The position numbers were made by a program, and so were the translations under genes. This document shows positions 17,376 to 25,472 of a DNA stretch of 64,000 nt, one piece after another; positions within the stretch are counted from its first letter, which is position 1, and every line of letters begins with the position of its first letter. The notes under the pieces were generated by a model, which made no database searches, was not told the origin of the DNA, and worked only from the letters and a program-made list of their open reading frames with translations. Source of the DNA: DAOQTX01 sp035340715 (GTDB taxonomy: Bacteria; Bacteroidota; Bacteroidia; AKYH767-A; OLB10); NCBI GenBank assembly GCA_035340715.1, contig DAOQTX010000004.1, positions 1 through 64,000 on the forward strand, in the 5' to 3' direction.

Positions 17376-18044
17376 TCAATTCGTAACATTTGTATTGGTA
17401 GAATCTGTATTCGCTACTTCTTCTTCAGTTTCAGTAATGGTACCTGCTTTTTGCAATTCCATAACCCATGCTGTTATTTTCCAACGCTCTTCATAATTAA
17501 CTTGAGAAGCATGTGGCCCCATCATATTCAACCCATAGGTAATGGTATGAAATATTTTTCCAGCTGATAAGTCTTTTATTGCTCCTCCTCTGGAAGAATT
17601 TCCTGATGAATAGGAAGGAGGTGCAGGAAACTTTCCAGTTGCAATTAATGAACCATCTCCATTTCCTGTTTCGCCATGACAATGCATACAATATATGCCA
17701 TAAAGTTTTTTGCCTTCCGATAAATACTCTGGAGATATTTCTGTCGCAACAGTTTTAATATCATTTCCAGCCGCTTCATAACCTTCTGTTGTCCCTGCAT
17801 AAGGGAAATATTGTGATTTTCCTCTGGCCACTGTTCCTTCAACAGGATTTCGAGATGCTAGACTGTCAGAGAACAATGTATTTTCTCCATAGGTTTCATA
17901 TGATGGAGACGTGTACATATCAGGCATAAAAACATAGCCTGGATCATCTTTATCGGCTTTGCATGCAGATAGTAATGTAATGACTGCTATAAAAGCTATA
18001 CTTAATTTACTATACAGATGTATGTGATATTTCATAATACTCAT
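17376..18044 (-). CDS. actE: alternative complex III subunit ActE, monoheme cytochrome c lipoprotein
   Basis: Membrane-anchored monoheme cytochrome c of 222 residues. A lipobox (LLSAC, Cys28 from the first ATG; a second ATG lies three codons in) gives lipid attachment. The heme site is CMHCH at residues 119-123, and a distal Met is likely in GLNMMGPHASQ. The long linker between the lipid anchor and the heme domain, including FMPDMYTSP and NPVEGTVARG, is diagnostic of ActE. In the complex it passes electrons from ActA toward the oxidase. The tail is rich in Glu, Thr and Asn. Gap to actF is two bases and to actD nine. Confidence 0.94.
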   Translation of the reverse strand: MSIMKYHIHLYSKLSIAFIAVITLLSACKADKDDPGYVFMPDMYTSPSYETYGENTLFSDSLASRNPVEGTVARGKSQYFPYAGTTEGYEAAGNDIKTVATEISPEYLSEGKKLYGIYCMHCHGETGNGDGSLIATGKFPAPPSYSSGNSSRGGAIKDLSAGKIFHTITYGLNMMGPHASQVNYEERWKITAWVMELQKAGTITETEEEVANTDSTNTNVTN

Positions 18045-18053
18045 TCAGTTCTA

Positions 18054-18569
18054 TTATTTTACTTCTACAGCTCCATTCGATTTAAGAATTTCGGATAATG
18101 CAGCTGCGTCTTGTTTTCCATGCAACTCAACTTCCAATACCATTCTATCATCTGATTGTCTTAGATCTATGATTCTGGGCTCAACACCAGGCAACACTTT
18201 ACATCTAAATAGAAAAGTGATGAACATGCCATGTGCTGCACACAATACGGTGCTTTCAAAGGTAACCGGTATAAAGGCAGGGAGATTTTTGTAGAGCGCA
18301 AAGCTTGGTTTTCCTCCTATGTCCATTGGCCAGTCAAAAATATTCATATACCACATCATCAATAACGCCAATGAAGTTCCGGTAATACCAAACATGAAAG
18401 CGACAATTGAGATGCGTGTTCTCTTCAAACCCATTGCTTGATCCAACCCGTGTACAGGAAAAGGAGATATGGCATCAACAATATGGTATCCTTTTTCTCT
18501 AACAGCAGAAACCGCTTTGAGCAAATGCTCATCGTCTTCAAATATTCCAAATACAGATTTACTACTCAT
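18054..18569 (-). CDS. actD: alternative complex III subunit ActD
   Basis: DUF3341-type subunit of 171 residues. N-terminal cytoplasmic domain with FGIFEDDEHLLKAVSAVRE, then two membrane helices (around residues 55-80 and 100-120), then a short C-terminal domain with ferredoxin-like alternation. It is a structural subunit of alternative complex III without cofactors. Its start overlaps the end of actC by 8 bases, a sign of coupled translation. Confidence 0.93.
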   Translation of the reverse strand: MSSKSVFGIFEDDEHLLKAVSAVREKGYHIVDAISPFPVHGLDQAMGLKRTRISIVAFMFGITGTSLALLMMWYMNIFDWPMDIGGKPSFALYKNLPAFIPVTFESTVLCAAHGMFITFLFRCKVLPGVEPRIIDLRQSDDRMVLEVELHGKQDAAALSEILKSNGAVEVK

Positions 18570-19944
18570 GATGATCTTTATTTTCTTTTGCTTGAGAACT
18601 TGAAGATTTAACTATAGTTTTCAATTCACTCAGAGCTATAACTGGACAAAACTTTGCAAACAATAAAAAACAGGTAAAAAACAAACCTATTGATCCCAGA
18701 AATATTCCTATTTCAACCCAAGTTGGGTAATACATGGTCCAACTGCTTGGAATATAATCGCGATGCAAAGAGGTAACGATAATTACAAATCGTTCGAACC
18801 ACATACCAATATTCACGAATATACTGATGATAAAAGTAGCTGTAACACTGGTTCTCAATTTGCTACTCCAAAACAATTGAGGAGTAATTACATTACAAGT
18901 CATCATACTCCAATAAGCCCACCAATATGGTCCAAATGCTCGATTGATAAACGCATATCCTTCGTATTCTACTCCCGAGTACCAGGCTATAAAAAACTCC
19001 GTCATATACGCTACCCCAACAATGGAACCAGTAAGAAGAATAATTCTGTTCATCATATCGATATGATAGATGGTAATATAATCTTCGAGTTGAAGTACTT
19101 TTCTTGTAATGATCATTAAGGTTTGCACCATGGCAAATCCCGAAAAGATAGCACCGGCAACGAAGTAAGGTGGAAATATAGTAGTATGCCAACCTGGTAT
19201 AACCGAAGTTGCAAAGTCCATCGAAACCACCGAGTGTACACTTAACACCAGTGGAGTTGAAAGACCGGCTAAGACCAATGACATTTCTTCAAATCGCTGC
19301 CAATTTTTAGCGGTTCCTACCCATCCAAAACTCAATATGGTATAAACTATTTTTCTGGTTTTAGTTTTTGCTCTGTCACGAATAGCTGCAAAATCAGGAA
19401 TCAGACCTGAATACCAGAATACAAGAGATACAGTAAAGTAAGTCGAGATTGCAAATACATCCCAAACCAAAGGAGAATTAAAATTCACCCACAAAGAACC
19501 AAATTGATTGGCTAAAGGTAAAGGCCAATAGGCAACCCATGGGCGACCCATGTGAGAAACAATAAACGAAGCCGCACAAATTACAGCGAATATAGTCATC
19601 GCCTCTGCCGCACGGTTAATACTCAAGCGCCACTTTTGTCTGAATAATAATAAGATTGCTGAGATTAGAGTACCGGCATGACCAATACCAACCCACCAAA
19701 CGAAATTGGTTATATCCCAAGCCCAACCAACCGTTTTATTTAGACCCCAAACTCCAATTCCTGTTCCAACGGTATATGCCACAACGGCAACCCAATACAA
19801 AAACAAACTGAATGCGGCAATGAATGCGATCCACCACCACTTCGATGGCTTTGCTTCAACAGGGCGACAGACATCTTCTGTGATCTGATGATAATCTTTA
19901 TCACCCAGTATTAGAGGTAATCGTATTTCTGATTCGTGATGCAT
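18562..19944 (-). CDS. actC: alternative complex III subunit ActC (NrfD/PsrC family)
   Basis: Polytopic membrane protein of 460 residues with about ten helices, NrfD/PsrC family. It forms the menaquinol-oxidising membrane core with ActF. Characteristic segments include WWVGIGHAGTLISAILLLFRQKWR, SHMGRPWVAYWPLP and SVVSMDFATSVIPGWHTTIFPPYFVAGA. The histidine and aspartate residues in these are those usually proposed for quinone binding. It lies 27 bases after actB and overlaps actD. Confidence 0.95.
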   Translation of the reverse strand: MHHESEIRLPLILGDKDYHQITEDVCRPVEAKPSKWWWIAFIAAFSLFLYWVAVVAYTVGTGIGVWGLNKTVGWAWDITNFVWWVGIGHAGTLISAILLLFRQKWRLSINRAAEAMTIFAVICAASFIVSHMGRPWVAYWPLPLANQFGSLWVNFNSPLVWDVFAISTYFTVSLVFWYSGLIPDFAAIRDRAKTKTRKIVYTILSFGWVGTAKNWQRFEEMSLVLAGLSTPLVLSVHSVVSMDFATSVIPGWHTTIFPPYFVAGAIFSGFAMVQTLMIITRKVLQLEDYITIYHIDMMNRIILLTGSIVGVAYMTEFFIAWYSGVEYEGYAFINRAFGPYWWAYWSMMTCNVITPQLFWSSKLRTSVTATFIISIFVNIGMWFERFVIIVTSLHRDYIPSSWTMYYPTWVEIGIFLGSIGLFFTCFLLFAKFCPVIALSELKTIVKSSSSQAKENKDHHE

Positions 19945-19971
19945 ATATTCCTAAGTTCTATTCTTTAATTA

Positions 19972-22900
19972 TTATGACTCCAACCCGTTTCGGTTTCTAA
20001 CTTTAGTTTGATAAAATATGGATGGTTGAACATTTAATTCTTCTAAAACAAAATAATGACGTGGATCTTCTTTCGCTTTAGCTACAGCACTATTGCTATC
20101 GTTTGCGTCACCAAATGTAATGGCTTTAGTAGGGCACGATTGTGAACAGGCCGTTTGAATTTCTCCATCCTTAACCATACGACTCGATTTCTTTGCCTCC
20201 AACTTACCATATTGAATTCGTTGAACACACATGGTACATTTTTCCATCACCCCTCTTGATCGTACCACTACATCAGGATTCAACACCATTCGTCCCATAG
20301 GATCGTTCATGTTAAAATCGAACTCTGCATTTTCCGAATATTTAAACCAGTTGAATCGTCTAACTTTATATGGACAGTTATTCGCACAGTAACGCGTACC
20401 AACGCAACGGTTATAAGCCATCATGTTTAAGCCTTCGGCACTATGTGTAGTTGCTGCAACCGGACAAACTGTTTCGCAAGGAGCATGATTACAGTGCTGA
20501 CATAACATGGGTTGAAATACAACCGAAGGATTTTCCGATTCTGGAATTTCCATGGCTTCGTACATATCAATTTTACCAATACCTTCCACCTTAGCTTTTT
20601 CTTTGGTCATTTCGCTGCTATAGTAGCGGTCTATTCTGATCCAATGCATTTCTCTGCTGGTCATCACTTCTTGCTTTCCAACGACAGGCACATTATTTTC
20701 TGCCTGACATGCTATAACGCACGCACCACAACCAATACAAGCATTGAGGTCAATACTCATATTCCAAAAATGATTAGGTTTTGGATGACCGGGATGTTTT
20801 TCGGTTGCCCACAAATCTAATTCTTCAGGAGTTTTCTTCCCTTCGTGTGTAGCCAATAACATGGCCGGATTACCTGACTTTGGGTCTTTCAAATAAGCAT
20901 CCAAATTGGTTTCCTTCACCATGTTTCTTCCCATAAGGGTATGATGCGTTTGGGTCGATGCTAAAGCATAGGTTTCTCCTGTGTTTGATGCGTTTACTGC
21001 TCCAATAAAATATTGTAAAGCTCCATTGGTGAAAGAAGTTAATGTATATGCGTTAGCACCTAATTGATCAGCCGTTTTACCTGCTTTGCTTCTGCCATAT
21101 CCTAATGCAATACTTACCGTACCTGAAGCCTGACCGGGTTGTATAAAAACAGGTGCTTTTATGCTTTTCTGTCCGGCTGATAATTCAATAATATCGCCTT
21201 GTTTCCAATTTTGCTCTGTGGCAAATGCTGGAGAAACACTTATATAATTATCCCAACAGATTTTAGAAATTGGATCCGGTAATTCTTGCAGCCATGGATT
21301 ATTTGCATGTTGCCCGTTGCCAATTCCTGTTTTTTCGTACAACACTACTTCTAAACCATTGGATTTCATATTGGCACACTTTGCAGCGGCATCATCTATG
21401 TTTCCACTAAAATTCAATTCACTTGAAGCTGAAGCATTAGAATAGACCCCTTTTTCTAAGCAATCATTCCAGAAGGCATCGGCACTACTGATTGTATTTT
21501 GCTTCGCATAAATCTGTTCTGTCCAATTTTGTTTAACAAAACCCATATAATCCATATCACCTTGACCAGCCCAAACCAATAAAGAATGTGGAGCTTGTCT
21601 TGTGTTGTATAAAGGATTGATGGTTGGCTGACACAGTGAGTATGAGCCGTTATAGGCTTCATGATCGTTCCACGATTCAAGGTAATGTGAGTCGGGACAG
21701 GTATAGTCACACAAAGATGATGTTTCACAATGCTTTGAGCTTAATGAAACTTTGAGTGGTGCTTTAGAAAGAGCTTGTTCGAATCCGGGTAGTGTATACA
21801 CCGGATTTACATTATAAAATATTATTGCACCAATATTACCTGCATTTAAATCGCTCAATAGTTTCTCTACTGCAGCGTCATCACTGTTTCTAAATTTTGT
21901 TGGGTTTGAAGTAAAAATGGTATTTCCATAAGATCCTAGCAATTGGTTAATTCCATTCACCATACTTTGAATCGAAGGATCGTTTGATCCACATACCACA
22001 ATGGCTTTGCCTTTTGCTTTACTAACATCTTGTGCTATTTGCGATAATGCCTTATCAATTCGGCTACTTACCGATTGTACCGTTTGTCCACCATTCAATG
22101 CAGCTACTTTGTTGTAAAGTGAAACCACAATAGAGCCCATTTCAGAAGGCTTAACCGGGTATCTATGGTCGGCATTCGAGCCACTAAGACTTAAAGCTGA
22201 TTCAATTTGGTAATGTCTTGATATATTTTTCTGACCATCGTTTAATTTCCGTGTAGCAGCATACTGTGCAGCATGTTCAATTGGAGATACCCAATTGGCT
22301 AAAAAGTCGGCATCGATACTTACAATAACGTCCGCTTTGTCGAAAGCATAAGACGGTACCATTGCAGCACCAAAAGTATCCAAATGTGCTTTACGAATAC
22401 CATAATAAGAGACAGCATCATAAACTACATGATTGGTATTGCTATACGCGCTTTTAAACAAACTTATAGCTTTATCTACAGAAGGACTGCATAGCGAAGA
22501 AGTCATCAAAGCAATTTGCTTTCCTGAGTTGTTTATTTCACTTAATTTTTTCTGAAGCTCAGCGTCTAATGCATTCCACTCTATTGATTTTCCATCTTTG
22601 GAAACTGGTCCTTGCAAACGATTTCCGTCATACAAATCTAAAACCGAAGCTTGAACACGAGCATTTACTCCACCTTTTGTGATAGGACTTAATTCGTTTC
22701 CTTCTATTTTAATAGGTCTGCCTTCTCGGGTTTTTACTACAATACTGCAATAATCATTTCCGTCAAAATAAGTACTTGCGTACCAATTGGGCACACCTGG
22801 AATAATTTCTTCAGGCTTAACTAAATAAGGAATACTCTTGCGAACCGGTGCTTCACATGCCGCTATTGAAGCCGCAGCGACACCAAATCCTAAATATTTT

Positions 22901-23058
22901 AAAAAGTCTCTTCTGCTGGTTGATTCATCCGATTCACTCTTGTTACCTAATATCTCATCGACCGGTATTTCAGTTTGAAATTCTTTATCTCTTTGTTCAA
23001 TAAAAGAAGGTTCAGCATTGAGTTCTTCTACACCTTTCCAGTAAACTTTATTATTCAT
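19972..23058 (-). CDS. actB: alternative complex III subunit ActB, fused molybdopterin-fold and Fe-S parts
   Basis: Large periplasm-facing subunit of 1028 residues. A twin-arginine signal (SRRDFLKYLGFG, about residues 48-60) is followed by a cysteine as in lipoproteins (SIAACEAP). Residues to about 700 resemble a molybdopterin oxidoreductase but such ActB proteins do not bind molybdenum. The C-terminal part carries four cysteine clusters for iron-sulfur centres: CIGCGACVIAC, CQHCNHAPCETVCP, CVGTRYCANNCP and CTMC with CSQSCP. This B1-B2 fusion is the usual form in Bacteroidota. It takes electrons from quinol and passes them to ActA/ActE. Folded export by Tat fits the cofactors. Confidence 0.95.
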   Translation of the reverse strand: MNNKVYWKGVEELNAEPSFIEQRDKEFQTEIPVDEILGNKSESDESTSRRDFLKYLGFGVAAASIAACEAPVRKSIPYLVKPEEIIPGVPNWYASTYFDGNDYCSIVVKTREGRPIKIEGNELSPITKGGVNARVQASVLDLYDGNRLQGPVSKDGKSIEWNALDAELQKKLSEINNSGKQIALMTSSLCSPSVDKAISLFKSAYSNTNHVVYDAVSYYGIRKAHLDTFGAAMVPSYAFDKADVIVSIDADFLANWVSPIEHAAQYAATRKLNDGQKNISRHYQIESALSLSGSNADHRYPVKPSEMGSIVVSLYNKVAALNGGQTVQSVSSRIDKALSQIAQDVSKAKGKAIVVCGSNDPSIQSMVNGINQLLGSYGNTIFTSNPTKFRNSDDAAVEKLLSDLNAGNIGAIIFYNVNPVYTLPGFEQALSKAPLKVSLSSKHCETSSLCDYTCPDSHYLESWNDHEAYNGSYSLCQPTINPLYNTRQAPHSLLVWAGQGDMDYMGFVKQNWTEQIYAKQNTISSADAFWNDCLEKGVYSNASASSELNFSGNIDDAAAKCANMKSNGLEVVLYEKTGIGNGQHANNPWLQELPDPISKICWDNYISVSPAFATEQNWKQGDIIELSAGQKSIKAPVFIQPGQASGTVSIALGYGRSKAGKTADQLGANAYTLTSFTNGALQYFIGAVNASNTGETYALASTQTHHTLMGRNMVKETNLDAYLKDPKSGNPAMLLATHEGKKTPEELDLWATEKHPGHPKPNHFWNMSIDLNACIGCGACVIACQAENNVPVVGKQEVMTSREMHWIRIDRYYSSEMTKEKAKVEGIGKIDMYEAMEIPESENPSVVFQPMLCQHCNHAPCETVCPVAATTHSAEGLNMMAYNRCVGTRYCANNCPYKVRRFNWFKYSENAEFDFNMNDPMGRMVLNPDVVVRSRGVMEKCTMCVQRIQYGKLEAKKSSRMVKDGEIQTACSQSCPTKAITFGDANDSNSAVAKAKEDPRHYFVLEELNVQPSIFYQTKVRNRNGLES

Positions 23059-23086
23059 AGGTATAATTTCAGCTCGTTATATTTTA

Positions 23087-24328
23087 TTAATAGTGGCATT
23101 TGGCACATTCCAATCCACCTATTTTATCTACCGTTATTTTTGCGTCTTTCCCATACATCTTGGCCAACTCACCATGGAATTTTTCATAGTATCCATTATT
23201 GGCCACATCCACTTCGGTGGTTCGATGACAATCGATACACCATCCCATAGTTAGCGGAGCATGTTGTTCTAGAACTTCCATCTCTTCAACCTTTCCATGG
23301 CAAGTTTGACACTCTACTTTACCAGCCACCACGTGTTGAGCGTGATTAAAGTAGGCTAAATCGGGTAAGTTGTGCACACGTATCCAACGCACAGGTTTTG
23401 GATTATCACCATACAATTGAGTAGCAGGATCATAATCTAATGCAGCGTATATTTTACTAATTTCATCTTTTCCATATGTTGGACCTTCTTTCACATACTT
23501 ATGACAATTCATACAGATATTAAGTGAAGGAATATTGGCATGGCGACTTTTTGAGGCCCCATAGTGGCAGTACTGACAATCAATTCCGTTTTGTCCGGCA
23601 TGTATTTTATGAGAAAAACGAATCGGTTGCTCTGGTGAATATCCTTGTTGTATGCCTATATCAGCAAGAGCATACCAACCTTTATAACTACCCCAAACAA
23701 AACATACGAGAAAAATAACCGCAATTAATTTTTTATTACCTCTAATCCAAACTTTAGCGGCAGGCCAACCTTTTAACTCAGGAAGAGCAGGTAACCCTTC
23801 TTTTTGTCTTACAGCTTTTTCTAAACTCTTTTTAACTTTCCCAAGTGAACTGGCTAGAATACCTAAGATGGCAACAATAACCCAAAGCAACCATTTTGGA
23901 GTTTCTTTTGACTCAGCTTGAGCAGCGGGGCCTGAAACAGCGGCAACTACAGGAGCTTTTTCTCCCTCTTCTTTTACATAAGCAAGAATGGCTTTAATAT
24001 CTTCATCGGTACCATTATAGGCAGGCATGGCAACTTTGTTGTACTTTTCAAAAAGTTCCACCGCTTTAGCATCACCAGCCTTAACCATAGCACTGGAATT
24101 TCTAATCCATTTGATCAGCCAATCCTCTTTGTGTCTTAAATGAACATCTTTCAGACCAGGTCCGATGACAACATCATCGCTAACGCTATGACATGCTTTA
24201 CAAACGGCATCAAACAATGCTTTCCCATCGGGTTGAGCCTGAGCCGTCCCAATTAATAGAAAAAATACAGGTAGGATTAAAGCAGATTTGCTTATTCTTT
24301 TTACAAATCGCACAAAATGTTTACTCAT
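23087..24328 (-). CDS. actA: alternative complex III subunit ActA with an extra N-terminal cytochrome c domain
   Basis: Multiheme cytochrome c of 413 residues, first gene of the operon. Six CxxCH sites are present. One (CKACH, residues 43-47) lies in an N-terminal class I-like cytochrome domain with a probable Met ligand in KVAMPAY. The other five (CQYCH, CMNCH, CQTCH, CIDCH, CAKCH) form the pentaheme ActA module at the C-terminal end. A membrane helix lies between them (about 145-165) and another at about 200-220. There is a signal peptide ending near GTAQA. The extra domain may act as a tethered electron carrier. Transcription probably starts at the promoter at 24414-24442. Confidence 0.93.
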   Translation of the reverse strand: MSKHFVRFVKRISKSALILPVFFLLIGTAQAQPDGKALFDAVCKACHSVSDDVVIGPGLKDVHLRHKEDWLIKWIRNSSAMVKAGDAKAVELFEKYNKVAMPAYNGTDEDIKAILAYVKEEGEKAPVVAAVSGPAAQAESKETPKWLLWVIVAILGILASSLGKVKKSLEKAVRQKEGLPALPELKGWPAAKVWIRGNKKLIAVIFLVCFVWGSYKGWYALADIGIQQGYSPEQPIRFSHKIHAGQNGIDCQYCHYGASKSRHANIPSLNICMNCHKYVKEGPTYGKDEISKIYAALDYDPATQLYGDNPKPVRWIRVHNLPDLAYFNHAQHVVAGKVECQTCHGKVEEMEVLEQHAPLTMGWCIDCHRTTEVDVANNGYYEKFHGELAKMYGKDAKITVDKIGGLECAKCHY

Positions 24329-24413
24329 ACGGGCGCCTTTAAAAATTTCCCAAAATACAGCATAAAGATAATTTTTCAGAGCTCAATTATTACCTTTCAC
24401 TGACAAGGGTGCG

Positions 24414-24442
24414 CAAATTTAAAACAAACATTTGTTTAACAA
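24414..24442 (-). promoter_or_regulatory. act operon promoter with embedded palindrome
   Basis: Minus strand TTG (24442-24440), 18-base spacer, TAAATTTG (24421-24414): a full match to TTG-N17-23-TAnnTTTG. Within the spacer lies a perfect palindrome, AAACAAA-CA-TTTGTTT (24422-24437), and a second one, TTGTT-T-AACAA, overlaps the TTG. Such placement is typical of an operator, repressor more likely than activator. The leader to actA is about 80 bases. Confidence 0.6.
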
Positions 24443-24505
24443 AAAGTAGGAGCAGATTTATTTACAATTTATATCGATTCTAAATGGTTTTTTGAATCAT
24501 TGCTT

Positions 24506-24513
24506 TACTTTTG
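24506..24513 (+). promoter_or_regulatory. putative -7 box three bases before the SPOR gene
   Basis: TACTTTTG fits TAnnTTTG and ends only three bases before the ATG at 24517, so the message would be leaderless or nearly so. No TTG at the expected -33 spacing. Confidence 0.4.
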
Positions 24514-24516
24514 TGC

Positions 24517-24909
24517 ATGCTTCGTTTACACTTGATATTATTGATCTTTTTAATTTCAGCAAATCAAAGTTCTGCTCAAGAAAAGGCCTTGTTGAAAACT
24601 AATTTTGAAGAAGGTATTGAACTACTTGCCTCTAAATGGAAGGAGCAAAACATATTAAGAAATTCGATGCCCGGCTATCGCGTTCAATTGAGTTTTGGTA
24701 ATGATCGAATCAAGGCCAATCAACTACGCAGTGAGTTCTTACTCGCATTCCCTGAGATACCAGCTTATATGCTTTATCAGCAACCTTATTATAAGGTGCG
24801 CGTAGGCGACTGCAAGGATAGGTTATCAGCATTGCGTGTTCAGGAATTGATTAAAAAACTATATCCTAGCAATTATATAGTTAGTGATGATATTCCACTA
24901 CCATTCTAA
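24517..24909 (+). CDS. exported SPOR-domain protein
   Basis: A 130-residue secreted or periplasmic protein: signal peptide to about ANQSSAQ, a short linker, and a C-terminal SPOR domain (YRVQLSFGNDRIKANQLRSEF, then YYKVRVGDCKDRLSALRVQE). SPOR domains bind glycan strands lacking stem peptides, usually at division sites. The protein is little more than signal plus SPOR. It starts from the ATG at 24517; the in-frame TTG at 24511 falls inside the -7 box. It diverges from the act operon. Confidence 0.82.
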   Translation: MLRLHLILLIFLISANQSSAQEKALLKTNFEEGIELLASKWKEQNILRNSMPGYRVQLSFGNDRIKANQLRSEFLLAFPEIPAYMLYQQPYYKVRVGDCKDRLSALRVQELIKKLYPSNYIVSDDIPLPF

Positions 24910-25014
24910 TTTGGCATTTTTGACCCTCGGTGAATAATTAGTTTTCAACAATATTGTGCTTTTGGGCTAAATTTTGTAAATCGTACTTGGTAATTAATTT
25001 CAATTGCATCAACC

Positions 25015-25470
25015 ATGAACAACGGCAATTTACCGATACCTGAAGAGGGCACTCAAGAAAATATTTCAATAATAAAACCAAGCGTTTACCTTCATCCTTC
25101 TCTGAAGTATAGGCTGAAAGATTTGGTTGAAGAAAAAAGTCAGGTGATTATTCACTGCGAATACAAAGGTTCAAATCTTGCTATGGAAGAACATATTCGC
25201 ATATGGAAAAGTACTTATTTATTTGACTTAGATAGTGGAAAGAAAAGCTGGTTAATGCATAGCGAAAACATTGCAATTACTCCTATGTGGACAAAGGTAC
25301 CTTATGCAGGCAGTGTGCGATTTACATTATTTTTTGAAGGCTTACCTAAAAATTGTGTGCTGTTCGATTTAATTGAAGCCATACCAGAACAAGGGGCTTT
25401 TCATATTGAGAACGTAAAGAGAAATGCTTCGGATATTTATCACCTTAACTTTTCTTCGGCCGATATTTAA
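25015..25470 (+). CDS. conserved-looking protein of unknown function
   Basis: I do not recognise the family. It is a 151-residue soluble protein without signal peptide or membrane helix. The sequence is rich in beta-type alternation: SVYLHPSLKYRLKDL, then an IWKSTYLFDLDSGKKSWLMH segment, then VPYAGSVRFTLFFEGLP. Its composition and codon use look like those of neighbouring genes, which supports it being real. It follows the SPOR gene by 105 bases and runs tail to tail with infB, two bases apart. Confidence 0.65.
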   Translation: MNNGNLPIPEEGTQENISIIKPSVYLHPSLKYRLKDLVEEKSQVIIHCEYKGSNLAMEEHIRIWKSTYLFDLDSGKKSWLMHSENIAITPMWTKVPYAGSVRFTLFFEGLPKNCVLFDLIEAIPEQGAFHIENVKRNASDIYHLNFSSADI

Positions 25471-25472
25471 TC

